DNA of 22,537 bases from JAAYGT01 sp050252075 (GTDB lineage Bacteria; Pseudomonadota; Gammaproteobacteria; Burkholderiales; Burkholderiaceae_B), in NCBI GenBank assembly GCA_050252075.1, contig JBFWLP010000054.1, positions 1 through 22,537 of the forward strand, written 5' to 3'. A model generated the notes under the pieces. That model was not told the origin of the DNA. It worked only from the letters and a program-made list of their open reading frames with translations, and made no database searches. The translations under genes were made by a program, and so were the position numbers. Below, in pieces: positions 15,551 through 22,219 of the stretch (the stretch's first letter is position 1; every line of letters begins with the position of its first letter).

Positions 15551-15578
15551 ATTGTAGTCATTGGCGCTGCTCAGTCGA
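15551..15578 (-). promoter_or_regulatory. Candidate mpl promoter
   Basis: On the minus strand TCGACT (15578-15573) and TACAAT (15556-15551) are 16 nt apart. The -10 box matches 5 of 6 consensus positions, the -35 box 4 of 6. The predicted start near 15544 would give a leader of about 12 nt that just includes the GGAGG site. Confidence 0.5.
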
Positions 15579-15602
15579 CGGCCGGCCGGCCGATGCTATG
15601 AT
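15575..15602 (+). promoter_or_regulatory. Candidate tlpA-like gene promoter
   Basis: TCGACG (15575-15580) and TATGAT (15597-15602) are 16 nt apart, the spacer being a GGCCGGCC-type GC run. The -10 box is 5 of 6, the -35 box 4 of 6. Its -35 overlaps the -35 of the opposing mpl promoter on the palindrome GTCGAC (15574-15579). Confidence 0.45.
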
Positions 15603-15643
15603 TGGCGTATTGCTCTCCTACCGGGCGCATTCAGCCTTGCGTT

Positions 15644-16153
15644 ATGAACTATTCCCGTCGTCGATCCCTTGCCTGTTTCCTGGCCGTTGCTGTGGTTGCC
15701 GCAAGCGCCGCAGGGTTTGCCGGGCCGGCCGTGGCGGCGCCGGCGCATCCGTTCTACCAGAAATCGTTCGCCACGGTTCAGGGTGATAATGTCCCTTTCA
15801 ACCGCTATCTGGGATCCGTGGTGGTGCTCAATTTCTGGGCGACATGGTGTCCACCGTGCGTGAAAGAAATGCCCGATCTCGACGAACTGCAACAGAAGCA
15901 CCCGGCGGTGAAATTTGTGGGTCTGGCCGTCGACACGGCGGCCAATGTCGAAAAGTTCGGAAAAAAAGTCCAGGTCAACTACGACCTGCTGGTGGCGGGA
16001 CATGCCGGTATCCAGCTGATGCGCGATCTTGACAACCAGGCGGGCGGCCTGCCCTATACGGTGGTCTTCAACACGCAGGGAATTCCGCTGAAAACCTATC
16101 TGGGGCAGATCAATCCTGCCGACCTGGATCGCTACCTGACTGACCTGCCCTGA
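15644..16153 (+). CDS. TlpA/ResA-like periplasmic thioredoxin-fold protein
   Basis: 169 residues. N-terminal signal peptide with an arginine-rich start (SRRRSLACFL) and likely cleavage after AVA at residue 31; the arginines leave open Tat export but Sec is the usual route. The thioredoxin active site is FWATWCPPC (Cys69, Cys72), followed by KEMPDLDEL, as in TlpA/ResA/DsbE proteins. The cis-Pro loop is GGLPYTVVFN. Probably a thiol-disulfide reductant in the periplasm, for example in cytochrome c maturation, but no cytochrome genes are nearby. Start ATG 15644 is chosen over an upstream TTG in the same frame because it gives a normal signal peptide. Confidence 0.9.
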   Translation: MNYSRRRSLACFLAVAVVAASAAGFAGPAVAAPAHPFYQKSFATVQGDNVPFNRYLGSVVVLNFWATWCPPCVKEMPDLDELQQKHPAVKFVGLAVDTAANVEKFGKKVQVNYDLLVAGHAGIQLMRDLDNQAGGLPYTVVFNTQGIPLKTYLGQINPADLDRYLTDLP

Positions 16154-16156
16154 AGT

Positions 16157-16196
16157 GCATTTGTCGTGGCGCGCATGCAGCACCCTGATCAAATGC
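16157..16196. other. 7-bp inverted repeat after the tlpA-like gene
   Basis: GCATTTG (16157-16163) and CAAATGC (16190-16196) are perfect complements separated by 26 nt. It begins 4 nt after the stop codon; TTTT (16201-16204) follows a few bases later. It might contribute to transcript ending, but it is too loose to call a terminator. Confidence 0.3.
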
Positions 16197-16217
16197 GTGG
16201 TTTTAATGGACAAATAA

Positions 16218-16239
16218 CGCTTTTTAGCGTAAAAAGGCG
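16218..16239. promoter_or_regulatory. AT-rich hairpin upstream of aroQ
   Basis: CGCTTTTTA (16218-16226) pairs with TAAAAAGGCG (16230-16239) over 9 bp with one bulged G and loop GCG. No T-run follows, so it is not a typical terminator. It ends 24 nt before the aroQ ATG and abuts a TAAAAT box. Confidence 0.4.
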
Positions 16240-16250
16240 GTCTCAATTCA

Positions 16251-16256
16251 TAAAAT
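16251..16256 (+). promoter_or_regulatory. Possible aroQ -10 box
   Basis: TAAAAT lies 7 nt before the aroQ ATG in an AT-rich stretch. No convincing -35 box is seen 16-18 nt upstream. If used, transcription would start at or beside the ATG, giving a leaderless mRNA. Confidence 0.25.
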
Positions 16257-16263
16257 TTTCGCA

Positions 16264-16698
16264 ATGGCGCAGCACGTACTCGTTTTGCACGGCCCGAATC
16301 TGAACCTGCTAGGCTCTCGCGAGCCCCAGGTTTATGGCACACAAACGCTGGAAGACATCAACAACCAGCTTCAAAAGATGGCTGCCGACAGCGCGGCCCG
16401 CTGCTCAACGTTTCAAAGCAACCACGAGGGTGCGCTGGTCGATCGTATTCATCAAGCCCGTCTCGAGGGCGTGGATTACATCATTATCAACGCGGGAGCC
16501 TACACCCATACCAGCGTCGCCATCCGCGATGCGCTGGCCGGTGTGGCCATTCCGTTCACTGAAGTGCATTTATCCAACGTCCACAAGCGGGAGGCATTCC
16601 GTCATCACTCGTACTTGTCTGAACTTGCCCAGGGTGTTGTGGTTGGGCTGGGAGCCTTTGGCTACCAGGCAGCGCTGATGCATGCTTTAAGGCATTAG
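16264..16698 (+). CDS. aroQ: 3-dehydroquinate dehydratase, type II
   Basis: 144-residue dodecameric enzyme converting 3-dehydroquinate to 3-dehydroshikimate, the step before AroE (also encoded in this window). Start VLVLHGPNLNLLGSREPQVYG carries catalytic Tyr24; SNHEGALVDRIHQA, INAGAYTHTSVAIRDAL, FTEVHLSNVHKREAFRHHS and GLGAFGYQAAL complete the family pattern. Length is typical. No Shine-Dalgarno is visible before the ATG; the upstream stretch is AT-rich. It sits 82 nt before accB, an arrangement common in proteobacteria. Confidence 0.97.
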   Translation: MAQHVLVLHGPNLNLLGSREPQVYGTQTLEDINNQLQKMAADSAARCSTFQSNHEGALVDRIHQARLEGVDYIIINAGAYTHTSVAIRDALAGVAIPFTEVHLSNVHKREAFRHHSYLSELAQGVVVGLGAFGYQAALMHALRH

Positions 16699-16741
16699 CG
16701 GCTGTTGCCGTTGTTCGTCATTTCATCAAACCTTAATTGCC

Positions 16742-16761
16742 GCCCTGATATCGCTCAGGGC
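16742..16761 (+). promoter_or_regulatory. Perfect 7-bp hairpin in the accB leader
   Basis: GCCCTGA (16742-16748) and TCAGGGC (16755-16761) enclose a 6-nt loop. It lies 19 nt before the accB ATG, just upstream of a weak GGGA ribosome-binding site, with no T-run behind it. A role in accBC expression is possible. Confidence 0.45.
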
Positions 16762-16780
16762 TCTGTCGTGGGAAACTCGT

Positions 16781-17221
16781 ATGGATCTCAGAAAATTGAA
16801 AACCCTGATCGACCTGGTGGCCGAGTCAGGCATTGCCGAGCTGGAAATCACCGAAGGCGAGGGGAAAGTCAGAATCGTCAAGTTTTCCCAAACCCCTCCG
16901 GTCATGGCTCCGGTGGCACCGGCAGCGTCTGTGGCTGCGGCTCCTGCAGCGGCACCCGCTGCGGATCCCGCCCCGGCAGCCCCGGCGGGCCACACGGTCA
17001 AGGCGCCCATGGTGGGCACGTTCTACCGCGCCCCCAATCCCGGCGCCTCGCCTTTCGTTGAAGTGGGCCAAAGCGTCAAGGAAGGGGAGCCGCTTTGTAT
17101 TATTGAAGCCATGAAGCTGCTCAACGAAATCGAGGCGGACAAGTCGGGCGTGATCAAAGAAATTCTGGTCGAAAACGGCGAGCCGGTCGAATACGGTCAA
17201 CCTTTGTTTGTCATTGGCTAA
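16781..17221 (+). CDS. accB: Biotin carboxyl carrier protein of acetyl-CoA carboxylase
   Basis: 146 residues. An N-terminal segment MDLRKLKTLIDLVAESGIAELEI is typical of BCCP; an Ala/Pro-rich swinging linker spans about 46-70; the biotinyl domain follows, with the acceptor lysine in IIEAMKLLNEIEAD (Lys112). Biotin on this lysine is carboxylated by AccC and passes CO2 to acetyl-CoA through AccA/AccD, which are not in the window. The protein is slightly shorter than E. coli BCCP because of the shorter linker. Three nucleotides separate it from accC. In E. coli AccB represses its own operon; whether this occurs here cannot be seen. Confidence 0.96.
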   Translation: MDLRKLKTLIDLVAESGIAELEITEGEGKVRIVKFSQTPPVMAPVAPAASVAAAPAAAPAADPAPAAPAGHTVKAPMVGTFYRAPNPGASPFVEVGQSVKEGEPLCIIEAMKLLNEIEADKSGVIKEILVENGEPVEYGQPLFVIG

Positions 17222-17224
17222 CCC

Positions 17225-18571
17225 ATGTTTGAGAAAATTCTAATTGCCAACCGGGGCGAAATTGCCTTGCGGGTCCAGCGGGCGTGTCGGGAGCTGGGGA
17301 TACGCACGGTGGTCGTGCACTCCGAGGCCGACCGCGATGCAAAATATGTCAGGCTGGCCGACGAGTCGGTCTGCATCGGCCCCGCCCCTGCGCGCGAAAG
17401 TTACCTGAACATGCCGGCGATCATCTCGGCGGCCGAGGTTACCGACGCCGAAGCCATCCATCCCGGCTATGGCTTTCTTTCCGAGAATGCCGATTTCGCC
17501 GAACGGGTCGAGAAAAGCGGTTTTGTCTTTATCGGCCCCCGGCCGGAAACCATTCGCATGATGGGCGACAAGGTCTGCGCCAAAAAGGCCATGATTGAAG
17601 CCGGCGTGCCGGTCGTGCCGGGTTCCCAGGGTGCCTTGCCCGAAGATCCCCAGGAAATCCTGAAAACCGCCCGTGAGGTGGGCTATCCGGTGATCATCAA
17701 GGCCGCCGGTGGCGGCGGTGGCCGGGGAATGCGCGTGGTTCATACCGAAGCGGCATTGCTCAACGCCGTTGCCATGACGCGCACCGAAGCCGGTGCGGCG
17801 TTCAACAACCCCGAAGTCTACATGGAGAAATTCCTGGAGAATCCCCGCCATGTGGAAATCCAGGTGCTGGCCGACGGCGGGCGCAATGCCGTCTGGCTGG
17901 GCGAGCGTGACTGTTCCATGCAGCGCCGTCACCAGAAAGTGATCGAAGAGGCTCCGGCGCCCGGCATTGCGCGCCGCCTTATCGAGCGTATCGGCGAGCG
18001 CTGTGCCGACGCATGCCGGAAAATGGGCTATCGCGGCGCAGGCACTTTCGAATTTCTGTTTGAAAACGGCGAGTTTTATTTCATTGAAATGAACACACGC
18101 ATCCAGGTTGAGCATACGGTCACTGAAATGATTACCGGCATCGATCTTGTGCAGCAGCAGATTCGTATTGCCGCCGGCGAGAAATTCACCCTGCGCCAAC
18201 GCGATGTCCAGTTCCGCGGCCACGCCATCGAGTGCCGCATCAATGCCGAAGACCCTTTCAAATTCGTGCCCAGCCCGGGGCGAATTGCCAGCTGGCACCC
18301 ACCCGGTGGTCCGGGTGTTCGTATGGACTCCCATGTGTTCAGCGGTTATACGGTGCCTCCGCATTACGATTCAATGATCGCCAAGCTCATTACGTACGGC
18401 GACACGCGGGAACAGGCGATCGCCCGCATGGAAATTGCACTTTCCGAAATGGTGGTGGAAGGCGTGCAAACGAATATTGCATTGCACCGCGAGCTTATGC
18501 AGGACGCCCGGTTCGTCGAGGGCGGAACCAGCATTCACTACCTGGAACACAAACTGTCCCAGCGCCCCTGA
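17225..18571 (+). CDS. accC: Biotin carboxylase subunit of acetyl-CoA carboxylase
   Basis: 448-residue ATP-grasp enzyme that carboxylates biotin on AccB using ATP and bicarbonate. Start MFEKILIANRGEIALRVQRA is diagnostic. Lys116 and Lys159 (nucleotide binding), the Gly-rich loop GGGGGRGM (162-169) and His209 fall at the same numbers as in E. coli AccC; NTRIQVEHTVTEMITGIDLV is the biotin and bicarbonate region. It is co-transcribed with accB (3-nt gap). The stop codon lies in the loop of a short GC hairpin (GCCCC 18564-18568, GGGGC 18574-18578), and a terminator follows 25 nt later. Confidence 0.97.
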   Translation: MFEKILIANRGEIALRVQRACRELGIRTVVVHSEADRDAKYVRLADESVCIGPAPARESYLNMPAIISAAEVTDAEAIHPGYGFLSENADFAERVEKSGFVFIGPRPETIRMMGDKVCAKKAMIEAGVPVVPGSQGALPEDPQEILKTAREVGYPVIIKAAGGGGGRGMRVVHTEAALLNAVAMTRTEAGAAFNNPEVYMEKFLENPRHVEIQVLADGGRNAVWLGERDCSMQRRHQKVIEEAPAPGIARRLIERIGERCADACRKMGYRGAGTFEFLFENGEFYFIEMNTRIQVEHTVTEMITGIDLVQQQIRIAAGEKFTLRQRDVQFRGHAIECRINAEDPFKFVPSPGRIASWHPPGGPGVRMDSHVFSGYTVPPHYDSMIAKLITYGDTREQAIARMEIALSEMVVEGVQTNIALHRELMQDARFVEGGTSIHYLEHKLSQRP

Positions 18572-18596
18572 GCGGGGCCCGGTTTGTGTCAGTACA

Positions 18597-18621
18597 ACGG
18601 GGGCTACGCCCCTGTTTTTTT
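18597..18621 (+). terminator. Intrinsic terminator between accC and prmA
   Basis: ACGGGGGC (18597-18604) pairs with GCCCCTGT (18608-18615) across a 3-nt loop (8 bp, one G-T pair) and runs into seven T residues (18615-18621). It should end aroQ/accBC transcripts. It stops only 17 nt before the prmA ATG, leaving no room for a promoter between the two. Confidence 0.85.
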
Positions 18622-18638
18622 ATCACGGGAAGATAGCC

Positions 18639-19565
18639 ATGAGAGAACTGGTTCTTGTTTGTCCTGAATCACATGCCGAAGTGTTGTCCGACGCACTCAT
18701 GGATGCGGGCGCCCTGTCTGTCACTGTGGAAGATGCCGATGACGGCACGGAGGCTGAAAAACCTTTGTTCGGTGAGCCCGGCCTGGAGCCCGAGGTGCAC
18801 GCGTGGAGCCGTAACCGGGTGGTAGCCTTGTTGCCCGACGGCCTGGATCCGGAACAGCTTGTAGCGCAAGCCTGCGCCGATACCGGGTTGTCCATTCCCC
18901 CGGACAGCTGGTCGCTGCGCGATGTGCCTGATGCCGACTGGGTACGCCTGACACAATCACAGTTCCCGCCCATTCAGGTCGGTGAGCGCATCTGGATCAT
19001 TCCCAGCTGGCATCGCGACAGCCCCGACGTTCCCCGGGGCGACCGCAGCGCGCGGGCCGATGGCCAAATTTGTATCGAACTGGATCCAGGCCTGGCTTTC
19101 GGCACGGGAAGCCATCCGACGACGCATCTTTGCCTGGAGTGGCTGGCCACCGGGTTGCAGCCCGGCCGGACCGTGCTGGATTACGGGTGCGGGTCGGGTA
19201 TTCTGGCCATTGTGGCTCGTTTGCTGGGCGCCGGCGAAACGCTGGGCGTGGACATCGATGAGCAAGCGGTGCAGTCCACTCGCTACAATGCACAGGTGAA
19301 CGGTGTCGACGTCCGCGCCATGCTGCCCGATGCCTTGCCCGACGGAACATTTGATGTCGTGGTTGCCAATATCTTGTCCAATCCGCTCAAAGTTCTGGCT
19401 CCCATGCTCGCCAATCGGGTGGCGCCCAACGGTTCCCTGGTGCTGTCCGGCGTGCTGGAACGCCAGGCGCACGAGGTTGCGCAAGCCTATGCACCTTGGA
19501 TTTCCATGCAGGTTTGGCAAGCCCGGGAAGGCTGGGTATGCTTGTACGGCAAGCGGACACCCTGA
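18639..19565 (+). CDS. prmA: Ribosomal protein L11 methyltransferase
   Basis: 308 residues. An N-terminal domain of about 60 residues (MRELVLVCPESHAEVLSDALMDAGALSVTVED) recognises L11; the SAM-dependent methyltransferase domain follows, with FGTGSHPTT (154-162), VLDYGCGSGILAI (179-191), VDIDEQAV (204-211) and the catalytic-site ANIL (243-246). It trimethylates L11 at several lysines. The frame opens much earlier inside accC, but GGGAAGA about 7 nt before ATG 18639 and the PrmA N-terminus fix the start. The only promoter space is inside accC, unless it is expressed by read-through of the terminator just upstream. Confidence 0.94.
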   Translation: MRELVLVCPESHAEVLSDALMDAGALSVTVEDADDGTEAEKPLFGEPGLEPEVHAWSRNRVVALLPDGLDPEQLVAQACADTGLSIPPDSWSLRDVPDADWVRLTQSQFPPIQVGERIWIIPSWHRDSPDVPRGDRSARADGQICIELDPGLAFGTGSHPTTHLCLEWLATGLQPGRTVLDYGCGSGILAIVARLLGAGETLGVDIDEQAVQSTRYNAQVNGVDVRAMLPDALPDGTFDVVVANILSNPLKVLAPMLANRVAPNGSLVLSGVLERQAHEVAQAYAPWISMQVWQAREGWVCLYGKRTP

Positions 19566-19588
19566 TGGTTCTGGAGTGTGATTGATTC

Positions 19589-20677
19589 ATGGATTTGACG
19601 ACGCGTTGCCCTCATTGCGGTACTACATTTGCGGCCACCTTTGCCCAGCTGCAGCTGCGAAAGGGCTACATCAGGTGCGTACAGTGCGCCAATATTTTTG
19701 ACGGCTATGAGGCCGTTGTGTCGTCTACCGGGTTTGCCGAAAACGATGGCCTTGAAACAACGTCGCCGTCGTCAGGTCCGACGCATACTTCGACAGTCGC
19801 TCCGGTGCAGCCAGCACCGGTCACGTCCGGGCCGCAACATACCGTATCGCCGGCGCCTGTAGTGCCTTCCGATCCCGAGGGGCGTCGCGGGGCTTTCACC
19901 ATTTCCGAGCACCTGCTTCAGCCAGGCTCCGGAATGCGCGAACCCGCGTTCCGCATCGGCGCCGGATCCAGCAGTGGCGCGACTGCCCCTTCCGTGCCGG
20001 AAACGGGTGATCCTTCGGTCATTCGGCGTCGCCGTGTCGACGTGGATGATCCGGAAGATTTGCAGGATGCGTTGCACGCCGATGCTCGCCCGGGAATTTA
20101 TGTCGAACCCAAGAGTGCCGGCAGCGGGTCGGCGTACGATGGGCCGCGTTTCATGAAAGAGCCGCGCAGCGCGGCGCAGATTGCGCTTGGCCTGTTCTGG
20201 GGCGGGTTGGTGGTGTTGGGTCTGGCATTGCTGGTCTTGCAGCTTGCCTATGTGTATCGCGCACAGCTGGCCAACAATGTTCCGTCTTTGCGTGCGCCGC
20301 TGACGCTGCTGTGTCAGGAGCTTCGTTGCCAGGTTCCCTACATGCGTGACATCGACAATATTCGTATTGTCAGCTCATCGTTGCGTACGGATCAAACCGC
20401 CGGCGGAACGGCCGGTGGCGGCGATAGCATGGTCACCCTGCTGGTGGCTTTGCGCAACACGCTCGACAAACCGCAGGAGTGGCCGACCCTGGTTCTGTCG
20501 CTCACCGATTTCTCGGGTACCCTCATTGCACGGCGCAATCTGCCGCCGGCAAGTTATCTGTCGCCGGAGCAGCGCCGGCAACCCTTTCCGGCAGGCGCCG
20601 AGGCCGACATTCGGTTACCCTTGTCGTTGCAGGGGCTGAAGGTCAACGGCTACAAGCTTGACAAGCATTTTCAATAA
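19589..20677 (+). CDS. Zinc-ribbon and DUF3426 membrane protein
   Basis: 362 residues. The N-terminal MJ0042-type zinc ribbon has four cysteines (Cys7, Cys10, Cys30, Cys33; TRCPHCGTTF and IRCVQCANIFDG). A low-complexity Pro/Ser/Thr region covers about 50-190. One membrane helix at about 198-223 leads to a C-terminal DUF3426 domain (about 227-362) with VSLR-like core segments ending in LQGLKVNGYKLDKHF. The zinc ribbon would be cytoplasmic and DUF3426 periplasmic. The function is unknown. It lies 23 nt after prmA, a common betaproteobacterial order. An ATP-independent scaffold or sensor role is only a guess. Confidence 0.88.
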   Translation: MDLTTRCPHCGTTFAATFAQLQLRKGYIRCVQCANIFDGYEAVVSSTGFAENDGLETTSPSSGPTHTSTVAPVQPAPVTSGPQHTVSPAPVVPSDPEGRRGAFTISEHLLQPGSGMREPAFRIGAGSSSGATAPSVPETGDPSVIRRRRVDVDDPEDLQDALHADARPGIYVEPKSAGSGSAYDGPRFMKEPRSAAQIALGLFWGGLVVLGLALLVLQLAYVYRAQLANNVPSLRAPLTLLCQELRCQVPYMRDIDNIRIVSSSLRTDQTAGGTAGGGDSMVTLLVALRNTLDKPQEWPTLVLSLTDFSGTLIARRNLPPASYLSPEQRRQPFPAGAEADIRLPLSLQGLKVNGYKLDKHFQ

Positions 20678-20689
20678 ACAAGGTGGTTC

Positions 20690-21643
20690 ATGTCAGACAA
20701 TGTTCTTGTATGCGGCTCGGTCGCGTTCGATACTATCGCGGTGTTTGAAGGGCATTTCAAAGAGCATATCTTGCCCGATAGCATTCACTCGCTCAGTGTT
20801 TCATTTTTTGTACCCACGCTGCGCAAGGAATATGGGGGTTGCGCAGGCAACATTGCCTACAACCTGAAACTGCTGGGCGGCAATCCTTTACCGGTGGGAA
20901 CCGTCGGCCCGGATGCCGCCGACTATCTGAACTACCTGCGTGAGCTGGGCATAGACACCAAATGGGTGCGCGTGCTCGACGACATGTACACGCCTCAGTG
21001 CTTCATCACCACTGATCTGGACAACAACCAGATCGCCTCGTTTCACCCCGGCGCCATGGTGCGCTCCAGCGAGAACGACTTCACGGGAGAACAGGCGGCG
21101 TGGGCTATAGTGGCTCCCGATTCCAAAGAGGGTATGTTTGCTCACGCGCGGCGTTTGCATGCCCAGGGTATTCCTTTCGTGTTCGATCTGGGGCAGGCCA
21201 TGCCCCTGTTTTCGGGTGACGATATCAATGCTATGCTGGAAATGGCCCAAATTCTCACGGCCAATCACTATGAAGCCAGTGTGGTCGAGCAGCGTACCGG
21301 GCGTTCCATGCAGCAGATTGCCTCGTCGTTGCACGCCGTCGTGGTAACCCATGGCGCCGATGGTGCGCAGCTGTATACCGACGGGCGGCAATTCACCATC
21401 GAACCGGTCAAGGTACAGAATGTGGTCGACCCAACCGGCTGCGGCGATGCGCACCGCGCGGGCTTGCTTTACGGTCTGGTCAACGGCTGGGATCTTGCCG
21501 ATGCCTGTCGATTGGCCAATGTCATGGGTGGCCTTAAAATTGCTTCACGGGGGCCGCAAAATCATCGACCCGGCCGCGATGACATCAATGCACTGTTGCA
21601 TCGCCATTACGGCATTGCTCTGGCTCAACCGGTTAAGGAATGA
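20690..21643 (+). CDS. PfkB-family carbohydrate/nucleoside kinase
   Basis: 317-residue ribokinase-fold kinase. N-terminal signature region YGGCAGNIAYNLKLLGG (48-64); C-terminal signature VVDPTGCGDAHRAGLLYGL (246-263) with catalytic Asp253. The usual GAGDAF core reads GCGDAH, which I recall from adenosine-kinase-like members of Betaproteobacteria. SFHPGAM (118-124) and the MFAHARRLHAQG region suggest a nucleoside or sugar substrate, possibly adenosine; the substrate cannot be assigned from sequence alone. A strong AGGTGG ribosome-binding site lies just before the ATG, 12 nt after the DUF3426 gene. Confidence 0.88.
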   Translation: MSDNVLVCGSVAFDTIAVFEGHFKEHILPDSIHSLSVSFFVPTLRKEYGGCAGNIAYNLKLLGGNPLPVGTVGPDAADYLNYLRELGIDTKWVRVLDDMYTPQCFITTDLDNNQIASFHPGAMVRSSENDFTGEQAAWAIVAPDSKEGMFAHARRLHAQGIPFVFDLGQAMPLFSGDDINAMLEMAQILTANHYEASVVEQRTGRSMQQIASSLHAVVVTHGADGAQLYTDGRQFTIEPVKVQNVVDPTGCGDAHRAGLLYGLVNGWDLADACRLANVMGGLKIASRGPQNHRPGRDDINALLHRHYGIALAQPVKE

Positions 21644-21647
21644 TCAC

Positions 21648-22136
21648 ATGAAAACTCGTTTTTATCATCATGGCGCCCGCTGGCTTGCCCTGGCCGGTGT
21701 GGTAGCCGGCTCGGCCCTGGTAAGCGGTTGCGCCAACGATTCGGCCTCGGCATCGGTGTACACCTATGGTCAGGCACAGCGCGAGCAAATCGTTCGCCTG
21801 GGAACCGTGCAGGCGGTACGCCCGGTAACTATTCAGCGTGACCAATCGTCGGGGGCCGGCATGGTGGCCGGTGCGGCATTGGGCGGTGTCGCCGGTAGCA
21901 CGGTGGGCGGCGGCACGGGCAATGTGCTGGCCACCATCGGCGGCGGCATTCTGGGCGCCATGGCGGGCAACGCCATTGAAAATCAGGCCACCAAAACCCA
22001 GGGTCTGGAAATTACCGTGCGTCTGGATAACGGGGAAACCCGGGTCATAGCGCAAGCGGCCGATGTGTCGTTGTCGGTTGGCCAGCGCGTGCGCCTGATC
22101 AGCGGCAACGGCCCCACTCGTGTCGTGCCCATGTAA
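21648..22136 (+). CDS. Glycine-zipper outer-membrane lipoprotein (SlyB/Pcp-like)
   Basis: 162 residues from ATG 21648 (the frame opens earlier inside the kinase gene). A lipoprotein signal peptide with lipobox LVSGC sets the mature N-terminal Cys28; residue 29 is Ala, compatible with outer-membrane sorting. Residues 69-111 are a glycine zipper (GAGMVAGAALGGVAGSTVGGG and GGGILGAMAGNAIE), as in SlyB/Pcp 2TM domains. A C-terminal beta-type segment (GLEITVRLDNGETRVIAQA) follows. AAGGAA gives the ribosome-binding site and the gene begins 4 nt after the kinase stop. Such lipoproteins help envelope integrity; the exact role here is unknown. Confidence 0.9.
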   Translation: MKTRFYHHGARWLALAGVVAGSALVSGCANDSASASVYTYGQAQREQIVRLGTVQAVRPVTIQRDQSSGAGMVAGAALGGVAGSTVGGGTGNVLATIGGGILGAMAGNAIENQATKTQGLEITVRLDNGETRVIAQAADVSLSVGQRVRLISGNGPTRVVPM

Positions 22137-22181
22137 ATCATGTGAAGCCGTTTTCACCCGTATTCTGCTCAACCCTTGCCG

Positions 22182-22219
22182 GCCGGCGGGTGCATATCTG
22201 TGCACCCGCCGGCATTTTT
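22182..22219 (+). terminator. Strong intrinsic terminator after the lipoprotein gene
   Basis: GCCGGCGGGTGCA (22182-22194) and TGCACCCGCCGGC (22201-22213) form a perfect 13-bp stem with a 6-nt loop, followed by ATTTTT (22214-22219). It ends the plus-strand run that begins near the tlpA-like gene. Its T-run overlaps the stop codon of the convergent yggT; on the minus strand no T-run follows the stem. Confidence 0.9.

Noticed and set aside
16151..16571. 12-nt direct repeat TGAAGTGCATTT at 16151 and 16560
   Set aside because: One copy is coding sequence for a conserved AroQ motif (EVHL); a single short repeat 409 bp apart is likely chance.
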